The notes under the pieces: generated by a model | The model's input: only the letters and a program-made list of their open reading frames with translations | The model's database searches: none | What the model was told of the DNA's origin: nothing | Source: Acanthaster planci | Lineage: Eukaryota > Echinodermata > Asteroidea > Valvatida > Acanthasteridae | Length of the DNA: 64,000 nt | NCBI RefSeq assembly: GCF_001949145.1 | Contig: NW_019091416.1 | Location: 1,988,795 to 2,052,794 of the forward strand | Direction of reading: 5' to 3' | Position numbers and translations under genes: made by a program | Shown: piece after piece, positions 23,601 through 35,504 of the stretch | Numbering within the stretch: the stretch's first letter is position 1 | Layout of the letters: every line of letters begins with the position of its first letter

Positions 23601-26600
23601 CTGGAATGAAAACCAACCACCCCGTAAAAAAGTACAAAACAAAAAAGAGGTCCATGAGTTCATGAAGAGACGGTTTGCGGTGGACAGGTGCAACTGATCT
23701 CACAATATTGGAAAGTGGGATATCTTTCAGATTATCTCCATCATGACAGCCCTCTTGGCTGTAATCAACCAGCCTAGTGCAATAAGCATGCAAGGCAGTA
23801 ATTAGAGAAAATATTCAATTACTCTTCATGCTTTGAGTCAGTCTGCAATGCACAGGCCGCGTACATGAAGTTTATTATTATTGACTTTTTGGAAACATTT
23901 TGCCATACATGTAGGATCCCCCCCACCCACCAAGTTCCATGACTGTCACACAGGACCTCAGATATTTGATACATAATGACATCACAAAGAACCGACATAT
24001 GCTTATTTTCTTATCAGTATTTTTCTCAGCGATGCGCACACTAGTACCTGTATTTCTATAGTTTTTAATGCTAGTGCAACAGGGTTTGAATTTAGATTTT
24101 TTTCTTTTTCCGAATATTGTGAAAAGATATTTACCTCTTAAATCTTGAAAACTCTAACTGAATTCGGTGATGATGTAGTCACCACATCTTTTCAATTTAC
24201 ACATACATGTACATGTATTATGTATGGCATGCCCCTATCTGTGTACATTTAGTGTTTCACCCATATAAAATGTGCCGAAGTGTAGATATTGAAAAGTAAA
24301 GCTCTAACGTGATATCATATAAAACATAATTTCATTCTTTGGCATACATGTACGTCTGTGCAATAATGTGGTCTTTGTTTGAGCCAAGTCTGAGGAACAT
24401 CCAAGCTTTGGGAGTGACACCTACAGTTACAGACTAAAGAGAGATCAGGCAATAGACAACCCATACACTGCGTTTACACTTGATCCTGCAAAGGAGGATC
24501 AGATCTGGCAGGAGCAATCCAGCGAGGGGGATCAGATCCTGATGGTGCCGCGTTTACACTGGATCTTGATCCCACATGGCATTGATGAAGTGCTGCAACC
24601 TAGGGGCAAAGTTTATGTGAACACAGTTCACTGATATTGCGCATTGGAGCAAAATGGCAGCCATTACGTGCAAAACTCAAACGTGCATACTCGTTTACTT
24701 ACTTCACTGGCACAGGAAAGTGCACATGTAAACAAAGCATGACAGCATTCTGTTATTACACCAGGCAANNNNNNNNNNNNNNNNNNNNNNNNNNNNNNNN
24801 NNNNNNNNNNNNNNNNNNNNNNNNNNNNNNNNNNNNNNNNNNNNNNNNNNNNNNNNNNNNNNNNNNNNNNNNNNNNNNNNNNNNNNNNNNNNNNNNNNNN
24901 NNNNNNNNNNNNNNNNNNNNNNNNNNNNNNNNNNNNNNNNNNNNNNNNNNNNNNNNNNNNNNNNNNNNNNNNNNNNNNNNNNNNNNNNNNNNNNNNNNNN
25001 NNNNNNNNNNNNNNNNNNNNNNNNNNNNNNNNNNNNNNNNNNNNNNNNNNNNNNNNNNNNNNNNNNNNNNNNNNNNNNNNNNNNNNNNNNNNNNNNNNNN
25101 NNNNNNNNNNNNNNNNNNNNNNNNNNNNNNNNNNNNNNNNNNNNNNNNNNNNNNNNNNNNNNNNNNNNTTGTGCACCTGCACCAGATAAAGCAAGAGGCC
25201 ACACGCAAGTAAGCTATGATTTTTTTTTTCACAAGCTTACCAGAAAAACAGAATAATAGTGCTCATTAAACACTTTTAAGGGCAAAACTCAAATCATTAA
25301 AAGTTGACATGATGTGATACCTGGTAGAATCTTTTCCACGCTGTAGGTCACTTTCGTCGCTGTCAACTGTTGGTGGTTGCATGGGTCATGTAGGAGCCGA
25401 GTCAAGACCACCATGTACCCAGCCCTGCTGGCCACAGCCCCAACCATCCGCAATGGTCTCCAGTATACTGGTATCCTGCAGGCTGAAGAGATGGTGTCTT
25501 TCCTATATCGACTCTGCAGGCCTTTCACCTATGTTCCTGATATTGAGTCAGTGTACTCGCTTCATGCACATCATGGGGTGAGCGTTGGTCAGTTTGTATT
25601 TTGCAGTTTTCAATCCCAGAAACGTGCAAGACCTTGTCACCCAACCCCAACGCTGGTTGTTCGTTAGTTAGCTATGGTATCATTGAAATTTCATGGTTTG
25701 TAAATTTGTGACTGTAAAAAGTTCAATTTCTGAACATTTGCTGAAAATATTGAGTACATGTAGTTGTTTCTTTGTAGATATTACGCTTACACGTCAACAG
25801 ATATGTGTCAGAGTCAGGTCAGGTATAACTTCATTACATCTGTAGCATGGTCAGTAGCCTTGGTACCAAACTGAAAATTGACCAATATTGCATTGGCTTA
25901 TGAATATGCATTAGTAATAATGATGTATGTATTATTTTCACATAGACTGTGGTTGTGGGTTACTTTGACTGGACTACTTTTCCCATTCTGCCGGGCCTAG
26001 TCTCCTTCCAGAAGGCTGCGTGGCTGGCACTGGAGAAAGATTCCATTGAGCCCATTGCATTTGCAGTTGTAACAAACATCAGGCTAGCGCAGAGACTAGG
26101 ATTGCAGCAGTCTAAAAGCATAGCCATGATAAGGACACTGAATTCAACCTTGGTAAGTGGGAAAATTTAAAAAAAATTAAAATAACTGAACTGTGAAGAT
26201 TACCCAGATTGCACTTCAAGGTTTCATGCCATGTGAAAGGAATGGTCAACGAGTGCCAAGTGCAAGTGGTACATTAAATGCACAGATCATCCACCCAGTC
26301 TAGTTCTTTAGCTGTGGGAATGACAAATGCATTTTTCATTAATTAATACTGTGGGAAGCAAGAAGCTGTGAGGAACGGCCCTAGATCTTAGCCGTTGTTC
26401 AACACTTGACTTAGTCTCCGTCTCGGGCTTCATCTTTTTACCACCCAAGCTGGAAATTGTTTGCCCAAAAATAAGTGCGACAGTACCTCATGAACATCAA
26501 ATAAGGTGCAAAAGAGTAAAATATTACAGTACATGTATTTAAATTTTATTTGATTACAGTTCACGTATTTGAGTTGCATTGAAATGCTTCAGACCTACTG

Positions 26601-29600
26601 TGGGAGTTGATTTTGAGATGAAGCCTGAGATGGAGACGAAGTTGAGTATTGGAAAATGGCCCTTAGTCCAAATTTTCCATTCAAAATCTCCCTCATATTG
26701 TAATCCCTCTATTTCTGGCTCGATGCATCAGAGAGTTTTGAAGACGGGAAGTGTTGTAAGTATTTGGTAGGTTTTATGGTCATAAGTATTCTTGAGCCTT
26801 CGAAGTTGTTTTCACTTCAGTTGTACCCAAGAGATGCCAAATTCCAAGCTAAGCTGATCATGGAATGGGCTTACAAGCATCAGGAATCTGTGAGTGTGCT
26901 TCTTCTTTTGAAGTAAAATGACTCATCCTTTCTTTCCCTTCCCTCTTGCCATTGAGGTCATCACTGACAAGTTTATTTCAAAGTGAAAGCTCAAATAAGT
27001 ATTTTTTTCAAGTTTGTTCACATTTCCCTCTTGATACTACCCTTTGGTGTGTCTGTCGAAAATTACATGTATGTTACAATGGGAGGATTCGGGACTATAT
27101 AGGGTCATCAAAAGTTGTCACAAATTTTGACCACCGCAGTGGCAAACTGCTTCTGCTGAGGTCATGGGCCATGTTTTTGCCATGGTCAGGAGTATGAGAA
27201 TTCAGCTTTTTACATGTAGCTGATTTCAGCTTTTTTGTTTAGATTTTGACCCTGAATTTCAGCTTTTTTGTACAGCTGCTGTGTACAAATGTATGGGGAC
27301 TTTTTTACATAATTCAGCGTTTTGCTAGCTGTTTTCAGCTTTAATTTTAAGTGGCCGCTCACAACTGGTACCCCTGCATGGTTCATACCTGTTGAATAGC
27401 AACTCAGTCCATGCAGATGCTCTGCCATTTACAGTGCCTGTGGTACATAGCCCATACCACACACCATGTACTGTATATGTAGGCCTGCTTCAACTTCTCC
27501 CAGGATGAACATATTGTCTGTGTTGCCTTCTAACATTCTTAAGAGCACAGTTTCAAACCAGCCATTACGCTGTGTACGTTTCTTTTCACTAGGTGGTGCA
27601 GTGGCTAGCCCCTGCAGGTGTGAAGAGCACCATCATGGCTACCCAGTTGGACAGTTCTCCTGTTGTGGTTCTGTTCACCCGTCATCATCGACGGCAAGGT
27701 CTGCTGAATGATTTTTATATGGTGAGTGCAAAGTCTGTGGTGAAGTATCACAGTCTACATGGAGCTAATAGTTGATTACAGTAGCCTTGCGGTCCGTTGC
27801 ATTGAACTCAAAGTTCTAATCCAGCACCTTGGGTTGTATGTGTCCATGGGCAAGATATTTTACTCTAGACTGTGGATCCTCTGTTTTATCCCATGAGTAA
27901 TTGTCCCGTTGTACTGGCTGAATTGATAATATTGTTGCAGATTGAACTGACTATTTTTCACATACACCGTCTTTCTTTCTTTCCGCATCCACTTTTTACA
28001 ATTCTTGAAGTGAGCTTCATGTTCGTGATAAATGAACCTGATCAATTTTCAAACCTTCATCTGGCACTAGACCCCATTGAGAAATTCAATTCATTAGTGT
28101 TCCAGTTAACGTTCCTAATTTTAAGCGCTTATGCACAAAACTTTAACCTTTCTAACTGTCTTGTTTGTTTTTATCCACAGTTTAAAAAAGTTGCTTTGGA
28201 CTACTACAATTGCAACAACTCCAGGCTGATCCAGAGGCTAATCAGTGCAATCAACAGTGCTAGAAAACCAACTCCTGACAATTGCAATGAAGCAGATGAT
28301 CGTAGTGATAGTGCGCCTTCTGTGTGCGAGTGTTGCCAGACGCTAGCCGATCCGCCATTAACCACGACCATGTCCCACGGACGCAACGTCTGTCAGGTCT
28401 GCGAGCACTCGACCACGCTCCACCCGAGCCCTTGCAGCCCAGCCCTGCCGCACAGCCAAGCGACGTGGACGAAGCTGATCGTCCATGGAAAGTCGTCACT
28501 GGCCCCAAACAGCTGCCTCCATTTGAATTACTATTATAGTCCTTACAGCCAGTACCAGCTATGCTGTAAACAGTGCGACATTGCACCCGGTCATTTGTAC
28601 AGCCAAAGTGAACGTTGTGCCGTCCCCGATTCTAACTCTGGAAGGTCGGCGATCAATTCAGTCTGTCAAGGAGTTTTAAGCAGAACTGACTGCAACAGCA
28701 AGTGCCAGGAATCCTCCCGGGGAACCAAAACTTCCAACGCAAATTCAAACCAAAATTCTCATTGCAGGAGGACGTTGGAATCAAAAGAGAATGTCTTTCA
28801 CCCATACTTGGGCCCTTTCACGGGGCTGGGATGTAGGACCAACAGAACGGTGAATTTCTTTGCCATGAGGTCTGAATACTTTTGGCAGTTTGCAGAGCAA
28901 TTAGGGGCATCTGCTAGAAGTGGCTTCCAGGCACCCGGAAAAAGGACAGCCATAGTCTTGCTGGATATTGAGGTATGACGGGCATTTAACATCTGAGGAA
29001 TTTTGGGACTGCCTTGTGTGGTGCCATGGTATACCTCAGCTGTCTCGGTGCTGGAATGTTACATTATGGCACTGTAAATTTAAACACGGGCAAACCACCG
29101 CAGTCATCAGTATAGATCTGTTGCTATGACATACACTGTACATGTACTTCAGTGTACCATATGACTTGGGTCCAATTTTATGGTGCTAATAAGCACACGA
29201 TTTTATGCCAACAGAGGCTTTGCGTATTTTGTGGCGACTGTAAGCAGTGAGGATAGTAAAAGGCATGCTAATGTCAGGGGAAAAATTTGCTTAGCGCAGT
29301 GATATAACAGTGGAAATCTCTGTGAGCGCACTCATGCAGTTTGTGCTACACACAGCAACTGTGAAATGTTTGCCATGAAATACACTTACTGCTAAGCCAG
29401 TTTTTTGTTATGGTTGGCAAAAACATTTACTTAACAGTAAGCAGTGCCATGAAATTGGGTCCTTGTTAGAACCCATGGTACAGAATAATGCAGGCACCGG
29501 AATTAGAAGAAGCCATTATTATGGTAGCACCGTACTTGTTTGGAGGAAGTATGTATGTGTTACGGCCTGTTTGTTTCACACCGATCTGAATCTCGATCAG

Positions 29601-32600
29601 TGATCCTAACACCGGTTCACACCATCCTCTATGCAGGTTTTTATTGTCCATAAAGGAACGACGGATCACTGATCATGATCCAGATCCATGTGAAACAAAC
29701 ACAGCCTAAAATTCCCCTCAATCAAATCAGCAAAGAGGATGTTGCCACTTGCTAAAATGCACATGTGAGTGTGAAATTTCAGAGCATGTACATCATGTGA
29801 GTGCGGTGTAACCATAGCAGTGACAGTTAGACCAGTGTACACAATGCCAACACTCTTGCTTTCTGAATAGTTTGTAGGGCAAACAAGTATGTTTATTCTG
29901 TATGTGTGACCAATCAGGAAAGGATAGCGAATAGAATCCAGTGGAATAAAGGTTAAAATCTGTAGGGTTGTAGAGCACGAACGTGAAATGATCAGTACTT
30001 TACATTCAAACTGCTGCAAAGCATGTAAGGTTCTTGCCCAGCTTGTCCCGTATTTCCACAAATACTGCACAGGTTTGGTTGCAAGACATGTTCCAAAGGG
30101 GGATGCATCATTGAAACTTAATCTGCTCACATGCACGGTTGTGCTTGATTTTTGGACGGAATGCCTGCCTGATGTGCCAACAAGTCCTTTGATCACCCCT
30201 TACATCGTTTTATGCAAGTTGTGGTATTGATGAATGCAGGAGCTGTCCATGTACATGTACAAAATATTGACTTTTTAGGCCTCCTCCCTGTTCACTTTGC
30301 ATGTATGTATGTGTTGGCTCCACCCCCAACACCTGCCTTTATCATGCACGTACACATTCTTTATTGCCTTTGACTTGTCATCAGACTTGTGGCTCTGGTA
30401 GTGGTTGAGATCTACATGTACATGGTGGGGAAAAAAAGGGCATGTTTTACGATCGATTAATGATGCATAAAAGCTGGTTTAGGTACAGGTAGGTATAAAT
30501 AGGAGAAAGGGCATAAATTTGATGCCATGCATATACATGTATGCAGAGCAAAACAATGTTTATCAAAAGCAAGTTTATTGCTCTGCGTAAGGATGTTTGG
30601 CCATTGATTCCCCGTGTCAGGCCTCGACGTTAACGGTTGTCCAATTGCCCGGGACATGTAATTTCTTCTTTCGGGCAAGTAAAAATTAAGGACAAGTTGC
30701 CCGAAGGACAGGTACATGTACTTTTTTCTTGAAATAAAAGTGTTTGTTTTTCGTGGCCAAGTATAGCAGTCAGCAAATAACCTTTTATTTGTTTTTTCCT
30801 CTTCACAAAAGCTTATAACTTGTGTGTGTATAAAGCATGCTGTGCATGTATCAGGGCACCTTTCCACACTAGGGAAATTGCGCATACAAATAAACTGTAA
30901 AATTCCCTTGGGTATTGGCATTGGTTTTTGCACGTGTGGCGCAGTGGAGCTGTGAAGGCCGGAGCTCGGAGACTGTTTTACATGTGGCTGTGACTTAAAC
31001 ATTAGTGAATTTTGCCTGGTACTCGTGTGTGCACTTTTTGCATATATGACACCAGGCAAAATCGTCAAGTGGTTAAGAAATAGCCGTTGCCTGAACTTGT
31101 ATGGATGATGGGAGTGATGTACGGTACATGAATATATTCATGTCATGTGGTTGGCGTAGCAATTTCATCAATGGTGATTGGTTGAAGGAAGAAAATGTCC
31201 CAGGAAGCAATGAGTAACTAAACCAGGGTTTGGGCAAATGAAATCTTACGGTGGGTAAGTAAATTTCCAAGTAGTTAAAAAAATTAATGTTGAGGCCTGC
31301 CCCGTGTGTAAGGTGTACTCAGTGCCAACAATCCCCACCTCCCTCCCACATACTTTATGGACAGACCCTAATGATTTGGAGAAACTTGTCATCAAAAAAC
31401 AAAACAACAACAAAGAAGAAACTGGATTGTACAATTCTTTCAACTTGGATTTCCTTTTTTCCAGGCAGAACAGCAGCACCTCCTGGCTGGGGAAATCACG
31501 GCTTCTGCAATTAAAAATTTTATATTCAATTATACAACCTCAAATCTTACGCGGCACCTCCGCTCTGCCAATGCACCTTCTGCCTGCAGCCAGATGACCG
31601 GAGTCTGTGTACAGGAAGTGGTGTCGTCCACGTTTGAAGAGCTGGTCTTAGACAGCACCAAAGTGAGTGCGTCACTGAGCTCTGTGTCAAACACTGGAGC
31701 TTTTGTGTCTATTTGTTCTATGCAGAAACTGTTGAGGGCGCTGTTTAGTCCGAGCACGGACTCTCCTGATCTCAAAGCAGTGATAGTTGTATGCTGTTTC
31801 ATGGGCCTCATTAATTAAACTTTAACAATTTAACAAAAAACGTGGAGGGAAACCGACAAGGTGCTTACCTATTAATTATGAAAATTAACAAATTAATTGA
31901 GTGAAGCAACATTTGAACCTATGACCTTCAGAATACCATAGCAGTGCTCTATCAACTGAGCTGCATTGCCCTGTGTCAGTGGTTCTTCCAATCTGTCATT
32001 TTCTCGGGGGCGGCTAATCAGAAGCCATGATTCATGCAAATGTAAGGGAATGTGCACTTAGACGTGAATTGCAGATCACCAAGTAAACATGGTGAAAGGA
32101 ACATCCCTGAATGTTAGCTTGTCAGGTTCCCAATGACCTCTTGTTATTCATCTTAAGAAATCGGAGATCGAGTATTGTATTGCAAATAATTATTAGTATG
32201 TTCAGTGTAATTTTTGTATTTGCGTAGGATGTATTGCTACTGTACTATGCGCCATGGTGTGGCTTCTGTAGCAGGACGCACCATCTGTACCTCATGTTGG
32301 CAAAAGTCTTCCAGCATTCCACCAATCTACTGATTTCTAGGTAAGTAAAGGGGTCAAAGTTTACCTTTACTTGCGGGCTATTTACCCATGCTGGTTTGTT
32401 ACAGGACGGCTTGAACATTTCCTTGTTGGATAGTCAGGATCCAAAACCAGCTAGTGCACCATTGTCCTTTATATGTTGTTTGTCATATAAAGTACACACC
32501 GGTATGGTGTGAAGTCAGGTTTCCAATCTCCCCAACTGGTTGGCAGGTTTTCTTGCTTGACTTGTGCCTGCCATTCTGAAGAAAGATCTGCCGATGTATG

Positions 32601-33297
32601 CATATCTTTTTTCAGTACTGAATCTCTGTTCAAAGAAATACTAAGGATTATGGGTAGTCAAAGCATGGGCACAAATATGCAGTCTATGCAGTGTTGATAA
32701 CCTTTACGCATGATGTCTTTTGTTGGCATCCAATCAAGACGCACTGTTCTGGCCTTGTACGTTCATAAGAGCTCTGTGAAATTGGCCTGTAGACTGTTCT
32801 TATGTTGTCTGCTATTCATGTGGATGGCTAGAGTTTGCAGAAATGTCACTCTTGGTTGATGTCAGATTTTATCTCAAAATGCACATATTTTGATTACTTT
32901 TAAAGCGGGTCTTTTTCATTTTGCTTTGATCCTAAGTGCATTACTGTTGCTTTTGTACTGTTGACCAGGCAAAACAATGACTGACATCAATGGAGTAGAT
33001 CCCATAGAAGTACACTCATTTCTCTGGACTCTGTCCTCATTCCAAGCAAAGTTTCTCAGTGTGTTTTAATAGTTTAATGCCGATGATGCAAGTCACCCAT
33101 TTTTCTTTGTCTAATGTTGTTTCAGGATTGACGGAGATGCCAACGACCTTCCCTGGCAGTTCACCCCATCCTCCTACCCCACCCTCCTCCTCTTCCCAGC
33201 AGGTCAGAAGGACCAGAGCCTGCAATTCCCCCAGTCCACCGTGCTAAACCTACCAAATATGATCAAGTTTGTGCTTCAGCATGCGACGCTTCTATGA
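20698..33297 (+). CDS. TXNDC11: Thioredoxin domain-containing protein 11-like
   Basis: The ten exons are 20698-20957, 22376-22589, 25347-25577, 25946-26152, 26821-26889, 27593-27721, 28181-28972, 31465-31662, 32228-32340 and 33126-33297. They total 2385 nt (794 aa plus stop), with phases closing throughout. An N-terminal cytosolic segment is followed by a membrane helix at about residues 67-82. A first thioredoxin fold follows, with WDGNS at about 137-141 in place of a CxxC site, then VAVNCWW and CRSR segments typical of TXNDC11. The 264-codon exon 7 is Cys-rich, and the final thioredoxin domain carries WCGFC (Cys 711 and 714). Known family role: an ER membrane protein that interacts with EDEM proteins and DUOX in glycoprotein quality control. 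The vertebrate C-terminal coiled coil is absent. The N gap falls in intron 2, and homology is continuous across it (SHR then VTFVAVNCWW), so no exon seems lost. A candidate AATAAA is at 33378. Confidence 0.92.
22163..22366. repeat. Tandem duplication (2 x 103 bp) next to a splice acceptor
   Basis: Two direct copies start with CAGTAGATAATGAAATAATR at 22163 and 22266 and share GACATGAAAATTCTCAACTT and a poly-T tract, with few differences. The second copy runs into the TTTTTTTTCCCAG acceptor of TXNDC11 exon 2 (exon starts 22376). The first copy ends in TTTTTTTGACAG, an extra acceptor-like sequence. Confidence 0.85.
23156..23366. repeat. Tandem duplication (2 x about 103 bp) in TXNDC11 intron 2
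   Basis: Two diverged direct copies begin AGGATTAGCAGCTGTAGACA (23156) and AGGATTGGCTGCTGCAGACA (23259). Both continue AAATATTTA, TTCTTGTGCAAAAT and ACCAAGGGT(A/G)AGATTTGTCA. Confidence 0.8.
24769..25168. other. Assembly gap (400 N)
   Basis: A run of 400 undetermined bases lies in TXNDC11 intron 2. The round size suggests an estimated or arbitrary scaffold gap. Just upstream (24473 and 24551) the motif GCGTTTACACT followed by GATC occurs twice, so a repeat may have broken the assembly. Confidence 0.95.
29168..29462. mobile_element. Inverted-terminus short element (GGGTCCAATTTTATGG)
   Basis: The left end GGGTCCAATTTTATGGTGCT is matched in inverted form by the right end, which reads AGTGCCATGAAATTGGGTCC. 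The interior is noncoding. It lies in TXNDC11 intron 7. The target duplication is not clear. Confidence 0.55.
29564..29706. mobile_element. 143-bp hairpin MITE in TXNDC11 intron 7
   Basis: The left arm (GGCCTGTTTGTTTCACACCG, ATCT, GATCAGTGATCC) and right arm (GGATCACTGATCATGATCC, then AGATCCATGTGAAACAAACA and CAGCC) are inverted copies of about 44 bp. A short unpaired centre separates them. Confidence 0.7.
31901..31971 (-). repeat. tRNA-like fragment, probably a decayed tRNA-derived SINE
   Basis: On the minus strand this reads GGGCAATGCAGCTCAGTTGA, then TAGAGC (a complete D-arm with GCTC pairing with GAGC), then GGTATTCTGAAGGTCATAGG and TTCAAAT (T-arm-like). The acceptor stem does not pair and the T stem is degraded, so it is not a functional tRNA gene. 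It lies in TXNDC11 intron 8. Confidence 0.5.
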
Positions 33298-34040
33298 TAA
33301 GAGCTATTCACTTCCAGATGCAGTAAACAATGCATTATTCTGTCTTCAAAATGCCTGTAAAAAGTGACTTCTTCGTAAATAAAAAAATCAGATTATTTAG
33401 TATGATAACTTCAAGTGCAACTTTATTGTGGTACACGTATGAAATCGTGGATGAAAAGGGACAGAAATTCTTTCTGATCGTGTTGATAAAAAGAGCAGGC
33501 AATTTTCTGCTAATGAAATATTGCTCCTTTCTGCACATTCATCAGTGAGCACAGTCTAGGCCACTCTGATTTGTGAACACAATTCATGGAAGCCACAGTC
33601 TCCCAACTGGATTGGTTACACTGATAAGTTAGCCCTTTGCCTGACAATTTGTTTTCTGTCACAAGGTTATGGAAGTGCCACATCCCATCTTTTGTAAGCA
33701 TGAGTCATCTTTTTTTAAGCATGAACTATGCAGCCTTGGTACTGGCTCGCATGTACAAATGCTGCATTGGGAGTGGTGTCCCGGTTTTTTCAACCGAATT
33801 CCCCGTAAGACTTCAGTGGATGCAGAGCATTTCATCAGACAACAGAATAGTCTGCCCGTTCTGTAGGGAAAGGACAGTTCACATTGGACGAAGCATAAAG
33901 ATCTGTGAGTTGCAGGATTAAACTTTATTGTAATGAATCATTTGAACTCTTATTCACACCAGCAAATATCTTGCGCATGTAGCTAGATAGATATGTAGAA
34001 ACTGGCAGCATTGTGGTCAATTCAATCAACAGTCCCTTCA

Positions 34041-34215
34041 CAAGTCAAGTCACAAGGCCTTTCACAAGACCAGTTGTAAGTAACAGATTGAACAGTGACA
34101 AGAAAATGTTTTTATCACAGTTCATTTGAATAGCTTATGACTTGGCTTATGACCGCATGACGTGATGAAGTTGTGATGGACTTACAGGGACTTGTGATTG
34201 GCTCAGCTGCAACAA
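34041..34215. mobile_element. Decayed relative of the CAGTGTTGTAGTC hAT-like family
   Basis: It shares the family core (AGTAACAGATTGAACAGTGA, then CAGTTCATTTGAATAGCTT) with the copies at 3581 and 49545. CAAGTCACAAGG-type repeats lie to the left and TTGTGATGGACTTACAGGGA to the right. The termini are eroded and no target duplication is visible. Confidence 0.55.
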
Positions 34216-35258
34216 CCTTAATTGCCATATGTATTAATGCCATATGCGTAACCAAACTGATTGTGATAACAACAGTTACCATTTGAATCAAGGGTTGTCA
34301 GTTGCTGCAAAGTCAATTTTCATGTACAGTTAGGAACGTGCAAGTGAAAATTTAGTCACCATCCAACATTTAATGCAGTGTCTTTTATGAGTAACTTCCT
34401 GTTTTGGTCAAAAGTTATTCATTACAAGGTGCTGATCAGCAACTTGTCAAATCTAAATCCAAATTATACTGTCCAGAGGGAGTTTCCTGGCAAATTTGTG
34501 CAAATTGCAAGAACTGCAAGATGTGTGCTGAAGTTTCTAAGTGCCTTCCATTGAAATTAGTCCAGCAGTTTATAAGCTGTCAGTGAGATTGTGTAATGCT
34601 CACGCCCAGGTCTCACAGAGGTATGTCTTACATTTGTCCTTGATGTTCTTTGATTGACTAGGTAGGTTGGAACTTGCCGGCATTCACATGTACCTCAAAT
34701 TTTAGAAACTGTGCGATGTGCATATGAGCACAATGCTACCTCCGCTGAGGCTTTCGTCAATTGGAATAATCATGGTTTTTTGTCCAATTCGGAATTTAGA
34801 AGGTTAAGAAAGACAGGAAGTCGTAAACTTCTTCAATATACCCAAATCCAGCAACTTGTTTTGATTAATTTGATGGATTGATGAATTGAAGACTTTGAGC
34901 CCAGCAACCATTGCTCTGCTTGTGGCTTGATTGTGTTGCACTTAATTCATTCCTAACCTTCTCAATCCATCTGAAGGTTTTCGAGGACTTCACAGGGTTG
35001 AAGAAGGTAGAGCCAAAACCACTTATACTGTATTTACACTGCGGACCCCATGCCAAAATTTGTCAGCGCAGAATTTGCCGGTGAACTATGGCACAGGATT
35101 GTTTTTTTTTTTAATAGTTACTGATGGTTCCTTGCGTATTAAGGCAACAGGTATAGAATTATCCAAGACATTCGTTTCCTCTGTGCAATGAGGTTATTGC
35201 AGGTTTAAAAGTATGACCTAGAGAACAAGTTACTTCTTGGTACTGGTTAGTACCGGCA

Positions 35259-35504
35259 CTGAGCCGGGACCCCACAAGGATTTCACAAAATAGATGTTTC
35301 AAATTTACTCAAAAGGGAGGAATTTTCAAGTGCCATTAATCTGTTGCAAAATGAAGTATTTTAAATAAGGGACGTTCAGTCGAATTTCCAAAATAGGAAA
35401 GTGAATCTGGTTCAGATGGGAGTGATTTGAAAATTTTTGGGTGTTGTGTGGGAGTTTTGTACGCGAGAACAAAGGGAATACCCCACAAGTACAGCTGTGT
35501 AAGG
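35259..35504. repeat. Unclassified dispersed repeat, copy 1
   Basis: About 245 bp match the copy at 60919-61165 over the whole length with scattered substitutions. The body begins ACCCCACAAGGATTTCA and ends TACCCCACAAGTACAGCTGT, so the ACCCCACAAG motif bounds it in direct orientation. Shared interior landmarks are AAATGAAGTATTTTAAATAA and GTGAATCTGGT. It has no coding potential or tRNA-like promoter. The class is unknown. Confidence 0.75.

Noticed and set aside
24637-25232. Open frames spanning the 400-N gap
   Set aside because: Most of each frame is undetermined sequence; flanks have no similarity, and TXNDC11 homology is continuous between exons 2 and 3 outside the gap.
27872-28180. Upstream part of the 368-codon open frame that runs into TXNDC11 exon 7
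   Set aside because: A strong acceptor (TTTTTATCCACAG) ends at 28180 and the phase matches the previous exon; the upstream part reads as intron.
29666-31068. Minus-strand frames of 176 and 203 codons in TXNDC11 intron 7
   Set aside because: No recognisable domain, and they overlap a hairpin MITE and GTACATG tracts.
31901-31971. Functional tRNA gene
   Set aside because: The D-arm is intact but the acceptor and T stems do not pair; more likely a decayed SINE.
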